Made by a program: the position numbers and the translations under genes. The notes below the pieces were generated by a model. That model did no database searches. It was given only the letters and a program-made list of their open reading frames with translations, and had not been told where the DNA came from. From positions 1-29,642 of the IMG/VR virus record IMGVR_UViG_3300030047_000097: a stretch of 29,642 bases of DNA; one strand, written 5' to 3'. This document shows positions 1-7,701 of this stretch, in pieces (position 1 is the stretch's first letter; each line of letters begins with the position of its first letter). Source of the DNA: a virus.

Positions 1-381
1 ATCCAGTTTGATGCTGTTGAGCGTGCCGCCTTGGGCAGTAGCGCTAATGGCTGTCGCTGAAACGGTTTTTACCATGCCGCAGCCGCGTAAAACAGCATCA
101 TAGGCAGGGGTTGTCCCTGGCGTGGGGACGCCTGCTGCATTGCCGCCGGTGGCCAAGGCTATTTCAAAATCCAACTGGCCTTCAGAGGTCGCCACCACTT
201 TTGCACTCGACCCCATGAACGGCTTGATGGTGTTGCGGTCAATGGTTTTCACATCGAGTTTTTTTACGGTCAACGTTTCGACATAGAGGCCGTTTACTGA
301 GGTTGGGGACGAATCAATACCGGGCGTGGTTTCGGCCTTGGCAATTAAAAATCGCTTATTGGTTAGGCGTGGATCACTCAT
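1..381 (-). CDS. Phage tail tube protein, N-terminal part (runs off left edge)
   Basis: Open from the ATG at 381 to the window edge, 127 codons, C-terminus missing. The N-terminus (MSDPRLTNKRFLIAKAETTP) followed by a stretch containing TIDRNTIKPFMGSS, a Gly-rich loop and AYDAVLRGCG resembles siphovirus tail tube (major tail) proteins, which polymerise around the tape measure to form a non-contractile tail. A second ATG lies directly upstream at 384. The AGGGGA element suits the 381 start better. The start overlaps the last codons of the small acidic gene upstream, suggesting translational coupling. No contractile sheath gene (Mu gpL type) precedes it, which argues for a siphovirus. The family call rests on recalled motifs, not a search. 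Confidence 0.7.
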   Translation of the reverse strand, partial: MSDPRLTNKRFLIAKAETTPGIDSSPTSVNGLYVETLTVKKLDVKTIDRNTIKPFMGSSAKVVATSEGQLDFEIALATGGNAAGVPTPGTTPAYDAVLRGCGMVKTVSATAISATAQGGTLNSIKLD

Positions 382-508
382 CATCTTCCCCTAATTTGTG
401 TTCATCGTCGGATTCAGCTACGGCTTCGGCTGCATCGTCCGCATCAATCCCGGCACCCTCTTCAGCTTCAACCGGTTCTTGTTCTGTTATATCTTCAATC
501 CCGCTCAT
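374..508 (-). CDS. Small very acidic protein, 44 aa, in tail operon
   Basis: A 44-codon frame from the ATG at 508 to the TGA at 374, too short for most gene finders. It begins MSGIEDITEQ and is strongly acidic throughout, ending LGEDDE. The start overlaps the stop of the upstream gene in an ATGA arrangement, and its 3' end carries the ribosome site and start of the tail tube gene, so it is embedded in a chain of coupled genes. There are no Cys residues, no membrane segment and no recognisable domain. By position it may be a tail-assembly accessory factor, but that is inference. It could also be only a coupling frame. Confidence 0.5.
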   Translation of the reverse strand: MSGIEDITEQEPVEAEEGAGIDADDAAEAVAESDDEHKLGEDDE

Positions 509-747
509 GGCTTTACTCCCGATCCAGTTGATTTTATCGTTTCTTGCCTGTCTGTACTTACAGTTTCCATGGCGTCAGGTTGTGCAGTTTCCTGACTGTC
601 AGGTTGTGCATTATTTACGTCAATTTGTACAAGTTGTTCCCCCTCCGTAATTTCTTGGGGTCCATCGTCCAATACATAAGAATCAGTCTTAGCGTCATAG
701 CTGCCACTTTTTCCGGTTTTTTTATAGTCTTCAAAGTTCAAGTTCAT
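505..747 (-). CDS. Hypothetical acidic protein in head-tail connector region, 80 aa
   Basis: I chose the ATG at 747 (MNLNFEDYKK) because AGGA lies about 7 nt upstream and the start then falls just after the stop of the tail-terminator gene. A longer frame from 789 would overlap that gene with no ribosome site. The product is hydrophilic, rich in Gln, Asp, Thr and Glu, with a low-complexity C-terminal half (repeated QE(T/E) and QPD motifs) and no membrane segment. In Mu-like genomes this slot holds a short hypothetical gene before the tail sheath or tube gene. The function is unknown. Its stop overlaps the next start (ATGA). Confidence 0.6.
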   Translation of the reverse strand: MNLNFEDYKKTGKSGSYDAKTDSYVLDDGPQEITEGEQLVQIDVNNAQPDSQETAQPDAMETVSTDRQETIKSTGSGVKP

Positions 748-755
748 TTTTAATC

Positions 756-1178
756 CTAAGCTACCCGAAGATAGCGGCTTGTTTGCCAAAGTTCGCGCCA
801 GAAGTGCAGCCCGTCACGCATTAAAACCAGATCGCCGCCGCCATATTCCAGCGGCGCATAACTGTTATCAACCGTCAAGCCAAGTAACACGCCCCGGATC
901 AGAGTGCATAAGGCTTCGCTTTCGTCTGAATTAACCCCGCCCCGGGCATCCTGCACATTGCGGGTCACGACCAATACGCCCAGCGTTTCCATGCTCAGTT
1001 GCGAGATTGTGCTAATCGCGGTATTGGGGTTAACGGTTACTTTTTGCCTGAACACATAACAACCCGGCGGCGTGACAGCATTCGCCAATACGGATTGGAT
1101 ACCCGCCGCCCCGCCCACGTCTTTAAATTCATGGATTGCCAGCCGGATGGTGTCTTCAACCAGCGCCCTTAGCATCAT
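756..1178 (-). CDS. Tail terminator / Mu gp37-like (DUF1834-type) protein
   Basis: 140 aa. It starts at 1178 (a second in-frame ATG follows directly at 1175) and its start overlaps the TAA of the gp36-like gene. The pattern is an N-terminal amphipathic region (LVEDTIRLAIHEFKDVGGAA), a central strand-rich part and the C-terminal motif HFWRELWQTSRYLR. This is typical of the phage tail-terminator proteins next to gp36/DUF1320 genes in Mu-like morphogenesis modules. Such proteins cap the growing tail tube and join it to the head. Position between gp36-like and tail tube genes supports the role. The family call is from memory of motifs and synteny. Confidence 0.65.
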   Translation of the reverse strand: MMLRALVEDTIRLAIHEFKDVGGAAGIQSVLANAVTPPGCYVFRQKVTVNPNTAISTISQLSMETLGVLVVTRNVQDARGGVNSDESEALCTLIRGVLLGLTVDNSYAPLEYGGGDLVLMRDGLHFWRELWQTSRYLRVA

Positions 1179-1585
1179 TAATAATTTTCCACGGCAACCG
1201 GCGCATTGCTGCTGATTAAGATACCGCCCATGGCTGATGGAATCGGTTCCCCACGGCTATCGGGGGCCAGTTTTATCGTCCCGTTAGCGACCATTTTTAG
1301 ATAAGCGATAGCACTGTCATAACGGGCCTTTACGGGCTCATTCATTTGGTCGTCGTAACAATAATACCTGACAATATCGCCCGCCAAGCGGACAAAATTA
1401 GCCGGTACATTGGCTAACGGCAGGCTGTAAGCGCCCAGGTAGCCATTGATTTCCGAGTCAGCGTCGCTTATTAGCTGCATCAACACCGCATCGTCAATGT
1501 CCCCGCGTCTGTCCCTATCCGTGCGCTGGATGAGTTCAGCCACGCCAAACCGGTCAATCAGGTTTTGTTTCGTGCAATAGCTCAT
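1178..1585 (-). CDS. Mu gp36-like head-tail connector protein (DUF1320)
   Basis: 135 aa. The N-terminus SYCTKQNLIDRFGVAELIQR, the central DADSEINGYLGAYSLPL and the following VRLAGDIVRYYCYDD are hallmarks of the DUF1320 family (Mu gp36), a small helical adaptor thought to sit at the portal/neck. The length matches the family. The start overlaps the 3' end of the upstream gp35-like gene by about 30 nt and its stop overlaps the next start, so the connector genes are tightly coupled. Nothing appears broken. Confidence 0.85.
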   Translation of the reverse strand: MSYCTKQNLIDRFGVAELIQRTDRDRRGDIDDAVLMQLISDADSEINGYLGAYSLPLANVPANFVRLAGDIVRYYCYDDQMNEPVKARYDSAIAYLKMVANGTIKLAPDSRGEPIPSAMGGILISSNAPVAVENY

Positions 1586-1736
1586 GTTTGCAAATGAGGT
1601 TGTTAGCCAGTAACACCGAGGCCGCCTGTTCAGACAGCACTATTTTATCTTGCGGCTGATAGCTAAAGCCGTCATGTTGCAGGGGTTCTATTACCCGATA
1701 CTCAGTATCAACGGGTTTATGGGTTTTATCGGCCAT
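1554..1736 (-). CDS. Mu gp35-like small head protein, 60 aa
   Basis: Starts MADKTHKPVD and contains the pattern YRVIEPLQHDGFSY-PQDKIVLSEQAASVLLANNLI. This short beta-rich sequence is typical of the roughly 60-aa proteins encoded between the major capsid and DUF1320 genes of Mu-like phages (recent collections call similar ones DUF7210). The exact role is unknown; a minor capsid or connector function is inferred from synteny. The start abuts the stop of the major capsid gene (1737), and its 3' end overlaps the gp36-like gene. Confidence 0.7.
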   Translation of the reverse strand: MADKTHKPVDTEYRVIEPLQHDGFSYQPQDKIVLSEQAASVLLANNLICKHELLHETKPD

Positions 1737-2681
1737 TTAAGCCACCGCCGCAGAAATCAGATAGCCCGCGTTCACGCAACTAAGGACCGGTTTAACCGCA
1801 TCGGATACGTCATAGAGCCAAGACCGCGTGGTATAGTCGTAATGCGGCGTTTCTACAAAGGGATAGCCAGATAGCTGGTAGGTATAGCCGTAAGTCGGCC
1901 TCCCCATATCGGCCAGGCCGCTTTGTTCGGTATAGGCCACAATGACGAATTTTCCCCAAATATCGGAGAAGGTGCCCGCCTCATCGGCGCTGATGGCATC
2001 GCCTACCACGACCGTGGAAACGCCGAACAGGGAGGCTAACAGTTCAGGTGTAGGCACATCACGACCGGTATATTTAATACGATCAATAATTTTAGGGTGT
2101 TGCACCATAGACTTAAGCACGGCTGCACCTAGAACGACGGTGTTGGCGCGTTGTCCTACGGCCTGGCGTACTGCATCTTTTGCCACTTCAATATCTTTGA
2201 GGGGGTCGGATACGCCGGTGGTCAGGTCGCTCCATTGGCTGGTGCCTGATAATGTCGTCTTGTTAGCGGCCTGATAACTGCCTGCGGTCGTTGCCAGTGT
2301 CGCCTGGTCAATTTCCAGCCGCAATTGCATAATATCCTGGACGGTGCGCACGGAGGCAGACGCCAGGTTAATACCCGGGACGGCTTGCGCTTCTTCCAGA
2401 AGTTCAATCGGAACGACAGCGGATAAGGCGTGGTCAACAATACCATAGGTTTGTGAGCCATAGCCGATAGAAATCCGCTTGACGGCGGTTCCCGGCGCCC
2501 GTGCCGTATCAAAGGTCATAAAGCTTTCTTTTCCAAACTGGATAATTTTTCCGGCGCGTTGGGTGACTGGAACGGAGGGGAACAAGGCGCTGCCAATCAG
2601 GGCCGAGTTTTTATAGCCTTGGGCAACGGTTGATAAAATCGGGTCGATAACCCGCGTTGCTGAGATAGTCATTTGAGTCAT
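1737..2681 (-). CDS. Major capsid protein
   Basis: 314 aa, from the ATG at 2681 with AAGGA 6 nt upstream. The sequence opens MTQMTISATRVIDPILSTVA and continues through a region with LIGSALFPSVPV, GKIIQFGKESF and repeated beta-rich segments. This is typical of HK97-fold major head proteins found after protease and decoration genes in Mu-like modules. It forms the icosahedral shell. The gene order protease/scaffold, decoration, capsid, gp35, gp36, gp37 is intact. There is no N-terminal delta domain long enough to act as scaffold, consistent with a separate scaffold made from the upstream protease gene. Confidence 0.85.
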   Translation of the reverse strand: MTQMTISATRVIDPILSTVAQGYKNSALIGSALFPSVPVTQRAGKIIQFGKESFMTFDTARAPGTAVKRISIGYGSQTYGIVDHALSAVVPIELLEEAQAVPGINLASASVRTVQDIMQLRLEIDQATLATTAGSYQAANKTTLSGTSQWSDLTTGVSDPLKDIEVAKDAVRQAVGQRANTVVLGAAVLKSMVQHPKIIDRIKYTGRDVPTPELLASLFGVSTVVVGDAISADEAGTFSDIWGKFVIVAYTEQSGLADMGRPTYGYTYQLSGYPFVETPHYDYTTRSWLYDVSDAVKPVLSCVNAGYLISAAVA

Positions 2682-2690
2682 GGCGGTTCC

Positions 2691-3038
2691 TTATGCGGCG
2701 ATGGGCAGCAATAAAATTTCGATAAATTTTCCGGTGCCTGAAGCGGCTTGCAGGGCAATCCCTACTTTAGCGCCTGAAGTCGCCCAGGTGATGACTTTGC
2801 CGGTGCCATCCACTTTTAAGGTGTCGCCTGCGGTGATAGCCCCGCCTGCCTCGCAAACGGTGGTGCCAAGGACATCGACGGGGACTTTATCACCCGACAC
2901 GGCGGCGGTTCTGACGACGCCCAACACAGCGGCATCGGCGGAAGGGACAGCGCCCGCGAAAGTGATAAAGCGTTCGGCCACCAGGGTGGCAGAGGCTGCG
3001 ATGGTTAGCGTTAATAGGGGAAAACTTTGCTTGCTCAT
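2691..3038 (-). CDS. Capsid decoration/stabilising protein (DUF2190-type)
   Basis: 115 aa, nearly all small and beta-forming residues. Motifs include TLVAERFITFAGAVPSADA near the N-terminus and GDTLKVDGTGKVITWATSGA followed by KVGIALQAASG near the C-terminus. These match the DUF2190 family of phage capsid decoration proteins, which bind the outside of the shell after expansion. It lies directly upstream of the major capsid gene, as in many phages with this head type. Its start overlaps the stop of the protease gene (ATGA). The hydrophobic stretch near the N-terminus is not a clear signal peptide. Confidence 0.75.
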   Translation of the reverse strand: MSKQSFPLLTLTIAASATLVAERFITFAGAVPSADAAVLGVVRTAAVSGDKVPVDVLGTTVCEAGGAITAGDTLKVDGTGKVITWATSGAKVGIALQAASGTGKFIEILLLPIAA

Positions 3039-4153
3039 AATTGCGCCTCAACCGCTAATATGGCGGCTTCATAAGTGGTGTTATGTTCAGATTGGTAGTT
3101 TTTAATTTTGGTATGTAAAGCCACCGTTTCAGGGTCAATTGAATAACCTGTCGGCGTTTTAAAGGCGCTTATTGTCCGGTCATCAGGCCCTATCCCATTT
3201 GTTTGCAGGCCACTTAAGGCGGCAATAGGACGGGCAGTATCCAGATAGGTCGTGAGTGCGGCCAGGTCTGTGCTGCCTAATTTTTCCGCCCAGACTTTTT
3301 GCGCGGGTAACAAGCGGCCATCGGCTAGGGCAGGCTCAATCATCTGACGGATTTTATCGCCTTGCACTGTAGCCAGTAACGCGGCATATTCGCCTTGCAG
3401 GGCTTGCATTACTTCAACGGGCACGAAGCTTGACACATCTGGCAGGTGTGCGGACAGTTCTTCTATCCGGTGGGTTTGCGCGCTTAAATAAGCGGCCAGG
3501 CCTTGGGTCGTGTCTTCGGGTGTTGAGATAAGGGTTTTGAGTTTTTCCAGCTCAGCTAGCACCTCATCAAGCGTTGCTAACGTTGGAAGGTTGAGTAAAT
3601 ATCGCAGGCGTTCAAGCAGTTCGTCTTGATCCATGGTGATGTCCTGTTGTAGTGAAACGTGAAAATGTGCGGCGGCAAGATCGTTCAAGCCATCAAGCGC
3701 GGGATAGTTGACCAGGGCGGCCATCAGCAGGCCGGTGACTTCGCCGGTACTTGGGTTGAAGGTTAAAACCGGGGAGATGTAGCGGTATTCTTTGGACTCA
3801 ATGGCTTGGGTTGCGGCGGCTGTCCATTCGACATTGGTGGCATAAAGACCGTCATCAGACCGCCATTGCAGGGCTGAGAACCAGCCTGCGGCGGGCGCTT
3901 GTTGGCCGTTGGTTTTACTGTACAAGGTCTGGTGGTCGTAATCGATCAGGTAATTGTCTTGCTGGCTGGCACAAGCGCTAAGCAATGCACCGGCGCTTTG
4001 GTCATTCATCAGCCAGCCGGATAGTCCGTGCGGGCGTCCGTCCTTGGCTTTGAATTTACCTGATGGAAGTAGTTTAATTTCGGTAGGCACAGAACCGCCC
4101 AGCTCAATCAGCCGTGCAGAAAGGGCAATGGATACCGGGGGTGTTTTACTCAT
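3035..4153 (-). CDS. Mu gpI-like prohead protease with C-terminal scaffold region
   Basis: About 372 aa from the ATG at 4153; a GTG at 4204 would add 17 residues and neither start has a strong ribosome site. The N-terminal half carries the gpI pattern: IKLLPSGKFKAKDGRP, LIDYDHQTL, KEYRYISPVLTFNPSTGEVTG and LMAALVNYPALDG. Mu gpI is the maturation protease of the prohead. The C-terminal half is helical and charged (from MDQDELLERLRYLL) and looks like the scaffold part. An internal ATG at 3634 with AGGACATCACC directly upstream could yield a separate 199-aa scaffold (3035-3634), like Mu gpZ. The stop overlaps the decoration gene. Confidence 0.8.
   Translation of the reverse strand: MSKTPPVSIALSARLIELGGSVPTEIKLLPSGKFKAKDGRPHGLSGWLMNDQSAGALLSACASQQDNYLIDYDHQTLYSKTNGQQAPAAGWFSALQWRSDDGLYATNVEWTAAATQAIESKEYRYISPVLTFNPSTGEVTGLLMAALVNYPALDGLNDLAAAHFHVSLQQDITMDQDELLERLRYLLNLPTLATLDEVLAELEKLKTLISTPEDTTQGLAAYLSAQTHRIEELSAHLPDVSSFVPVEVMQALQGEYAALLATVQGDKIRQMIEPALADGRLLPAQKVWAEKLGSTDLAALTTYLDTARPIAALSGLQTNGIGPDDRTISAFKTPTGYSIDPETVALHTKIKNYQSEHNTTYEAAILAVEAQL
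3632..3645 (-). promoter_or_regulatory. Internal ribosome site and ATG for a nested scaffold protein
   Basis: Reading leftwards, AGGACATCACCATG lies in frame inside the protease gene. AGGA is placed 7 nt before an ATG that begins the charged helical C-terminal half (MDQDELLERLRY). In Mu the scaffold gpZ is made from an in-frame internal start in gene I. The sequence here supports the same arrangement; translation from this ATG is inferred. Confidence 0.55.
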
Positions 4154-4215
4154 GGCAAGATGGTAGCGCCATGGGCGGGGCAATTGTAAGGTGAAATGTT
4201 TCACCTTAAACCTGC

Positions 4216-4259
4216 TTTAACTAAGGACTATGATAAGTTAACCTAATTTAACTAAGGAA
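4216..4259. repeat. Direct repeat TTTAACTAAGGA (two copies) between divergent operons
   Basis: The 12-bp sequence TTTAACTAAGGA occurs at 4216-4227 and again at 4248-4259, 32 bp apart (three helical turns), in the short gap between the leftward capsid operon and the rightward fibre island. A GTTAAC palindrome lies between them. The second copy supplies the AAGGA ribosome site of the gene at 4265. The spacing suggests a regulator binding two sites on one face of the DNA. I could not find a strong -35/-10 pair here. Confidence 0.5.
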
Positions 4260-4264
4260 ACTGG

Positions 4265-4618
4265 GTGAAAGCGGCTAAATTAAATCTTCCAGTTATTGAA
4301 AAAGGGGCGACGTGGCGGCATTCACTCATCTGGAATGACAGCAACGGCCAGCCCATTAATTTAACGGATTGCACGGCTAAAATGCAAGTTCGGGAAACTG
4401 TGGAATCGGCTTCGTTTTTACTGGAGCTCAGCACCGAAAACAACCGGATTACGATTACCCCATCCATTGGAAAAATGGACTTTTACATAGCAGCAGCCGA
4501 TACCGATGCGCTAATCGGTGCAGGCGGTTTATATGATCTGGAAATTTATTTTTTAAATAGCGATACCGTGCGCCTGTGCTACGGTGTAGTTATGTTTAGC
4601 GAGCAAATAACGAGATAA
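4265..4618 (+). CDS. Small phage structural protein, first gene of fibre island
   Basis: 117 aa from a GTG start with AAGGA 6 nt upstream. The opening KLNLPVIEKGATWRHSLIWND, followed by INLTDCTAKMQVRE and a strand-rich C-terminal part, resembles the N-terminal domains of short baseplate/fibre-associated proteins (BppU-like folds) encoded just before collagen-like or fibre genes in many phages. It may be an adaptor between the tail tip and the fibres encoded next; that role is inferred. It is followed 4 nt later by the collagen-like gene and is clearly co-transcribed with it. Confidence 0.6.
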   Translation: MKAAKLNLPVIEKGATWRHSLIWNDSNGQPINLTDCTAKMQVRETVESASFLLELSTENNRITITPSIGKMDFYIAAADTDALIGAGGLYDLEIYFLNSDTVRLCYGVVMFSEQITR

Positions 4619-4622
4619 CCCT

Positions 4623-5093
4623 ATGTCTTTTTTTATTACCCCCGTTATTGATGTTTTAATATCGTCTGAGCAGGGGCCACCAGGACCACCAGGACCACCA
4701 GGGGAGGCTGAAACTTCGGTAGTTTCACTCTCTGATAGTGACAATGATGTGGTGTTAAATGCCCAGGGGCAGTCTAATTTTTCGATAAGACTCACTAAAA
4801 ACCATGTTCTGTTAAACCCTGTAAATCTTGGCGATGGCAGGTTAATTAGAATAGCGTGTACACAAGATTCAGTCGGTAAGAGGCTATTAACCTACGATAC
4901 TTCTTACCGATTCCCGAAGGGGGCGGCGGCCTTAAGCACTGAGGCGGGTGCATTGGATTTGATAGTTTGCTACTACGACGGCGCCTATCTACTCTGTACA
5001 CTGTATAAAGGGTTTGCTGCCCCGGTAGCCTATACCCCAGGGACTTTCGATTTTTCCGCCATGCAAGCATCGGGCTTAACAGCACTTATATAA
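4623..5093 (+). CDS. Collagen-like tail/fibre protein, 156 aa
   Basis: After a short N-terminus (MSFFITPVIDVLISSEQ) there are three Gly-Pro-Pro triplets followed by GE. This collagen-type Gly-X-Y run is used in phage fibres to drive or lock trimers. The remaining ~125 residues are beta-rich and contain DVVLNAQGQSNFSIRL and ALDLIVCYYDGAYLL, which looks like a small jelly-roll-type tip domain. The triplet DNA (CCACCAGGA repeats, about 4677-4700) is nearly identical from copy to copy and could expand or contract by slippage. It sits between a putative adaptor and two larger fibre proteins. Confidence 0.7.
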   Translation: MSFFITPVIDVLISSEQGPPGPPGPPGEAETSVVSLSDSDNDVVLNAQGQSNFSIRLTKNHVLLNPVNLGDGRLIRIACTQDSVGKRLLTYDTSYRFPKGAAALSTEAGALDLIVCYYDGAYLLCTLYKGFAAPVAYTPGTFDFSAMQASGLTALI

Positions 5094-5106
5094 AAGGAAA
5101 ATACTC

Positions 5107-5988
5107 ATGCCAACTTCCATACAAGTCCTTGACGCCACGGGAACCCCTCAAACGATCAACACAAACCCGGCTTTAGGCCAGGCGTTGGCAAATGCCAGTA
5201 TTCCGGTTGTGCTGGCTTCCGACCAAGGGGCGCTGCCGCTAGCATCGGGCGCGTCAACCTCGGCCAAACAGGATACCGGAAATACATCGATTGCCAGTAT
5301 TGATGCAAAAACGCCCGCTTTAGTTACCGGACGAATCCCCGTTGATGGGTCAGCCGTAACGCAACCTGTTTCAGCCGCGTCCTTGCCGCTTCCTACGGGT
5401 GCCGCCCGGGAAACGGGCGGCAATCTGGCTGCCATATTAGCCGCCCTGGAATCTGGATCATCGACTGCTTTACTAGCAGGTGAGTTACATATAGGTTCAG
5501 TATCAGGCCAGAGTGCGTTAGTTTCCGCCAGTTATGCCCGGCCTGCCAATACGGATTATTATACGGCGCTTGATGTTTTTTCAAATTCAACATCTGCGCC
5601 CGCATTGTTATCATTCACTAATATTGCACGCGTTAACGCGGGCTCAGGTTATATCGTTAAAGCGCGGTTAGTCACTGACCAGGCATCCAATGCGTCCCGG
5701 TTCAGATTGCATTTATTTCATACAGCCATTTCACCGATTGCTGATAATTCGCCCTTTGCATCCCTGTATGCGAACAGGGCCAATAAAATAGGCTTTATTG
5801 ATTTTGATGCAATGGGTGCGGAAGGCTCTGGGTCTGATTGTGCGGAATCGAGCAATTTTTCAACCCGTTTAAAATTCGTGTGCGCAGCCGCATCACGCAG
5901 CCTTTATGGCATTTTGGAGGTCCGTGATAATTTTACGCCGACCTCGGGGCAATCAATTTTTGTAGAACTAACGGCAGAAATAGACTGA
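5107..5988 (+). CDS. Putative tail fibre / receptor-binding structural protein, 293 aa
   Basis: From the ATG at 5107 with an AAGGA ribosome site. The first half is low in charge and rich in Ala, Ser, Thr and Gly. It contains the SIPVVLASDQ and GASTSAKQDTGNTSIASID patterns that recur in tail-tip/fibre proteins of many environmental phages. The second half (from about residue 130) is a probable beta-sandwich carrying ALDVFSNSTSAPALLSFTNI and RFRLHLFHTAISPIADNSPF. No enzyme motif is visible. It probably forms part of the adsorption apparatus with its neighbours. Domain names are inference. Confidence 0.65.
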   Translation: MPTSIQVLDATGTPQTINTNPALGQALANASIPVVLASDQGALPLASGASTSAKQDTGNTSIASIDAKTPALVTGRIPVDGSAVTQPVSAASLPLPTGAARETGGNLAAILAALESGSSTALLAGELHIGSVSGQSALVSASYARPANTDYYTALDVFSNSTSAPALLSFTNIARVNAGSGYIVKARLVTDQASNASRFRLHLFHTAISPIADNSPFASLYANRANKIGFIDFDAMGAEGSGSDCAESSNFSTRLKFVCAAASRSLYGILEVRDNFTPTSGQSIFVELTAEID

Positions 5989-5992
5989 TTTT

Positions 5993-7444
5993 ATGAACCC
6001 TGCAACCAAACAGCTTATAGTAACTACGCCACGTACTAAGCTCTTTTCATTTGATGAGATAGGCTCCGGTTTTGGCGGTCCCACTGTTATTAATAGTGGG
6101 AAATTATATTGGCTTGCCTTAAATGGAATGGCTGTTTCCGCATGGATTGGCAGAATCAAGGGTACTTCCTGTTCAATTAAAGTCCGCAATGCCGGGGATG
6201 ATTATTCATCCATCATGGTCAGTGTCGATGGCAAAAAGGCGGTCTCTGCTATTCCCTACGGAAGCGGCGACATTCATTATTTGTTTAAAGACCTGGAAGA
6301 CACGCTGCATACCATCGTTGTCATGCCGGGCGCAGGGGCTTATTATCAATATTTTTCCATAACTGACCCGGCCATTTTTGCAGTCACCGGTGCAAGCCCT
6401 GAAATCATACCGGCCAATACGATAATTTCCGCAGGGGATTTTCAGGCCAATACGGTCCAGTCCGGGTTTTTTGAAAGTTATAGCCAAGGTGGAAACACGC
6501 AAACGGGAACGGTTCCGGCAACCCTGTTAAGCCGTGATTACGGTGGCGGAAATCCGGGCGGTTGCAGCACGATCTGCTTTAAAAGCGACGCTAGCCACAT
6601 GATCATAACCTCAAACAGCCATTGTTTGTTTGTGTGTATAGATGGAACCACTACCACCCGCTATGGCACTGAAAAAACCGGGGACAATACCAATAATCTG
6701 GGCGCAACTCCCTTACCCTTTCCACTATCCGGCAATACTTGGGATGCTCAGGGGCCGTTCTTTTCAAACTTTTCCGTCTCGTGGACGATTGCATTGCCCC
6801 CAGGAACGCATACCTATAACGTCTGGACAGGCGGACTGCCCAACAGTTATAACCTGTTTGTTATCGGCCTGGATAAACCGTTGCTAACCTTGCCGGGAAC
6901 ACCCAAACGTCTGGACCAGTTCGGCGATAGCCTGACCGCCGGGCTTGCGTCAACGTCAATGGGCGAAGTCGAGACAATGAGAGTCGCGGCCTATTACGGT
7001 TATGCGGGTGCGACTTACGGGCTATCCGGTGAAACGATTGGGCAATTTGCAACCCGTCTGCCCAATCTGTTAAACGGCATAACAGCCACCGCCAATGATG
7101 TGGCCGTCATTGCCCAAGGGCGCAATGGTTCCAGCACGGATAATCCCTTGAGCGGTGGCGATATAACCGCTTATACCGGCTTTATTACCGCACTGTTGGC
7201 GAAAGGTTACGGCAAGGTGCTTTGCCGTGGCATCATCCCGGAACAATCCCCTAACCGTTGGACAGCGAATAATGCGTCCATAGCCGCTATTGTTTCAGGT
7301 CTGGCAGACTCCCGCGTTGTCTATGTTCCAGTGACTTCGTGGGCTGACCAATGGGTTTCCTGTGGCGATGGCACGCATCCCGGTGATTTTGGTTATACGC
7401 AATGGACGGCGTTGGCCATCGCGTCTTATAACGGGCTAATTTGA
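5993..7444 (+). CDS. Tail protein with C-terminal SGNH/GDSL hydrolase domain
   Basis: 483 aa. The first ~300 residues are beta-rich and Gly-rich, as in a fibre or adsorption domain. The C-terminal ~170 residues are an SGNH-fold esterase: block I FGDSLTAG with nucleophile Ser313, a Gly block around ATYGLSGET, block III GRNGSS with Asn378, and block V DGTHPGDFGY with Asp459 and His462. The catalytic set looks complete. Phage SGNH domains commonly deacetylate surface polysaccharide or peptidoglycan, so a role in host surface recognition or trimming is likely, though the substrate cannot be read. The start lies 4 nt after the preceding stop with a poor ribosome site, so coupling is likely. Confidence 0.8.
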   Translation: MNPATKQLIVTTPRTKLFSFDEIGSGFGGPTVINSGKLYWLALNGMAVSAWIGRIKGTSCSIKVRNAGDDYSSIMVSVDGKKAVSAIPYGSGDIHYLFKDLEDTLHTIVVMPGAGAYYQYFSITDPAIFAVTGASPEIIPANTIISAGDFQANTVQSGFFESYSQGGNTQTGTVPATLLSRDYGGGNPGGCSTICFKSDASHMIITSNSHCLFVCIDGTTTTRYGTEKTGDNTNNLGATPLPFPLSGNTWDAQGPFFSNFSVSWTIALPPGTHTYNVWTGGLPNSYNLFVIGLDKPLLTLPGTPKRLDQFGDSLTAGLASTSMGEVETMRVAAYYGYAGATYGLSGETIGQFATRLPNLLNGITATANDVAVIAQGRNGSSTDNPLSGGDITAYTGFITALLAKGYGKVLCRGIIPEQSPNRWTANNASIAAIVSGLADSRVVYVPVTSWADQWVSCGDGTHPGDFGYTQWTALAIASYNGLI

Positions 7445-7482
7445 TTGAATAACCGTATTTCCGGCCACTCAATCAAAACAAA

Positions 7483-7668
7483 ATGATCCCCGATACCGAA
7501 CTTTTGGACGAGGCACTCCCTGTCGACGCTTATGCTGAAGAATGCCCCCGCTGTGATAATACCAAGCTGGGGATAATGATTACCCTACGGCTGCAATACT
7601 GCCCATGCTGTCATACCTGGCTTAGATACGCTAAAGGGTCGCCTAGCAAGATTGAGCAGGGTTATTGA
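7483..7668 (+). CDS. Small zinc-ribbon-like protein, 61 aa
   Basis: Contains ECPRCDNTKLG and, about 15 residues later, YCPCCHTWLRY, giving two CxxC-type knuckles (with an extra Cys) that fit a zinc ribbon. There are no good ribosome-site bases before the ATG, only an A-rich stretch, so expression may rely on read-through from the tail gene 38 nt upstream. Function unknown; DNA, RNA or protein binding are all possible. It is the last gene before a terminator-like hairpin. Confidence 0.55.
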   Translation: MIPDTELLDEALPVDAYAEECPRCDNTKLGIMITLRLQYCPCCHTWLRYAKGSPSKIEQGY

Positions 7669-7701
7669 CAGCCGCCGGAAACTAAACTAATCTATACCTT
7701 A

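Noticed and set aside
1942-2274. 110-codon plus-strand frame within the major capsid gene
   Set aside because: Antisense shadow of a clear structural gene, with no ribosome site.
2680-3105. 141-codon plus-strand frame opposite the decoration protein
   Set aside because: Antisense shadow caused by the Ala/Gly-rich repeats of the decoration gene; no ribosome site.
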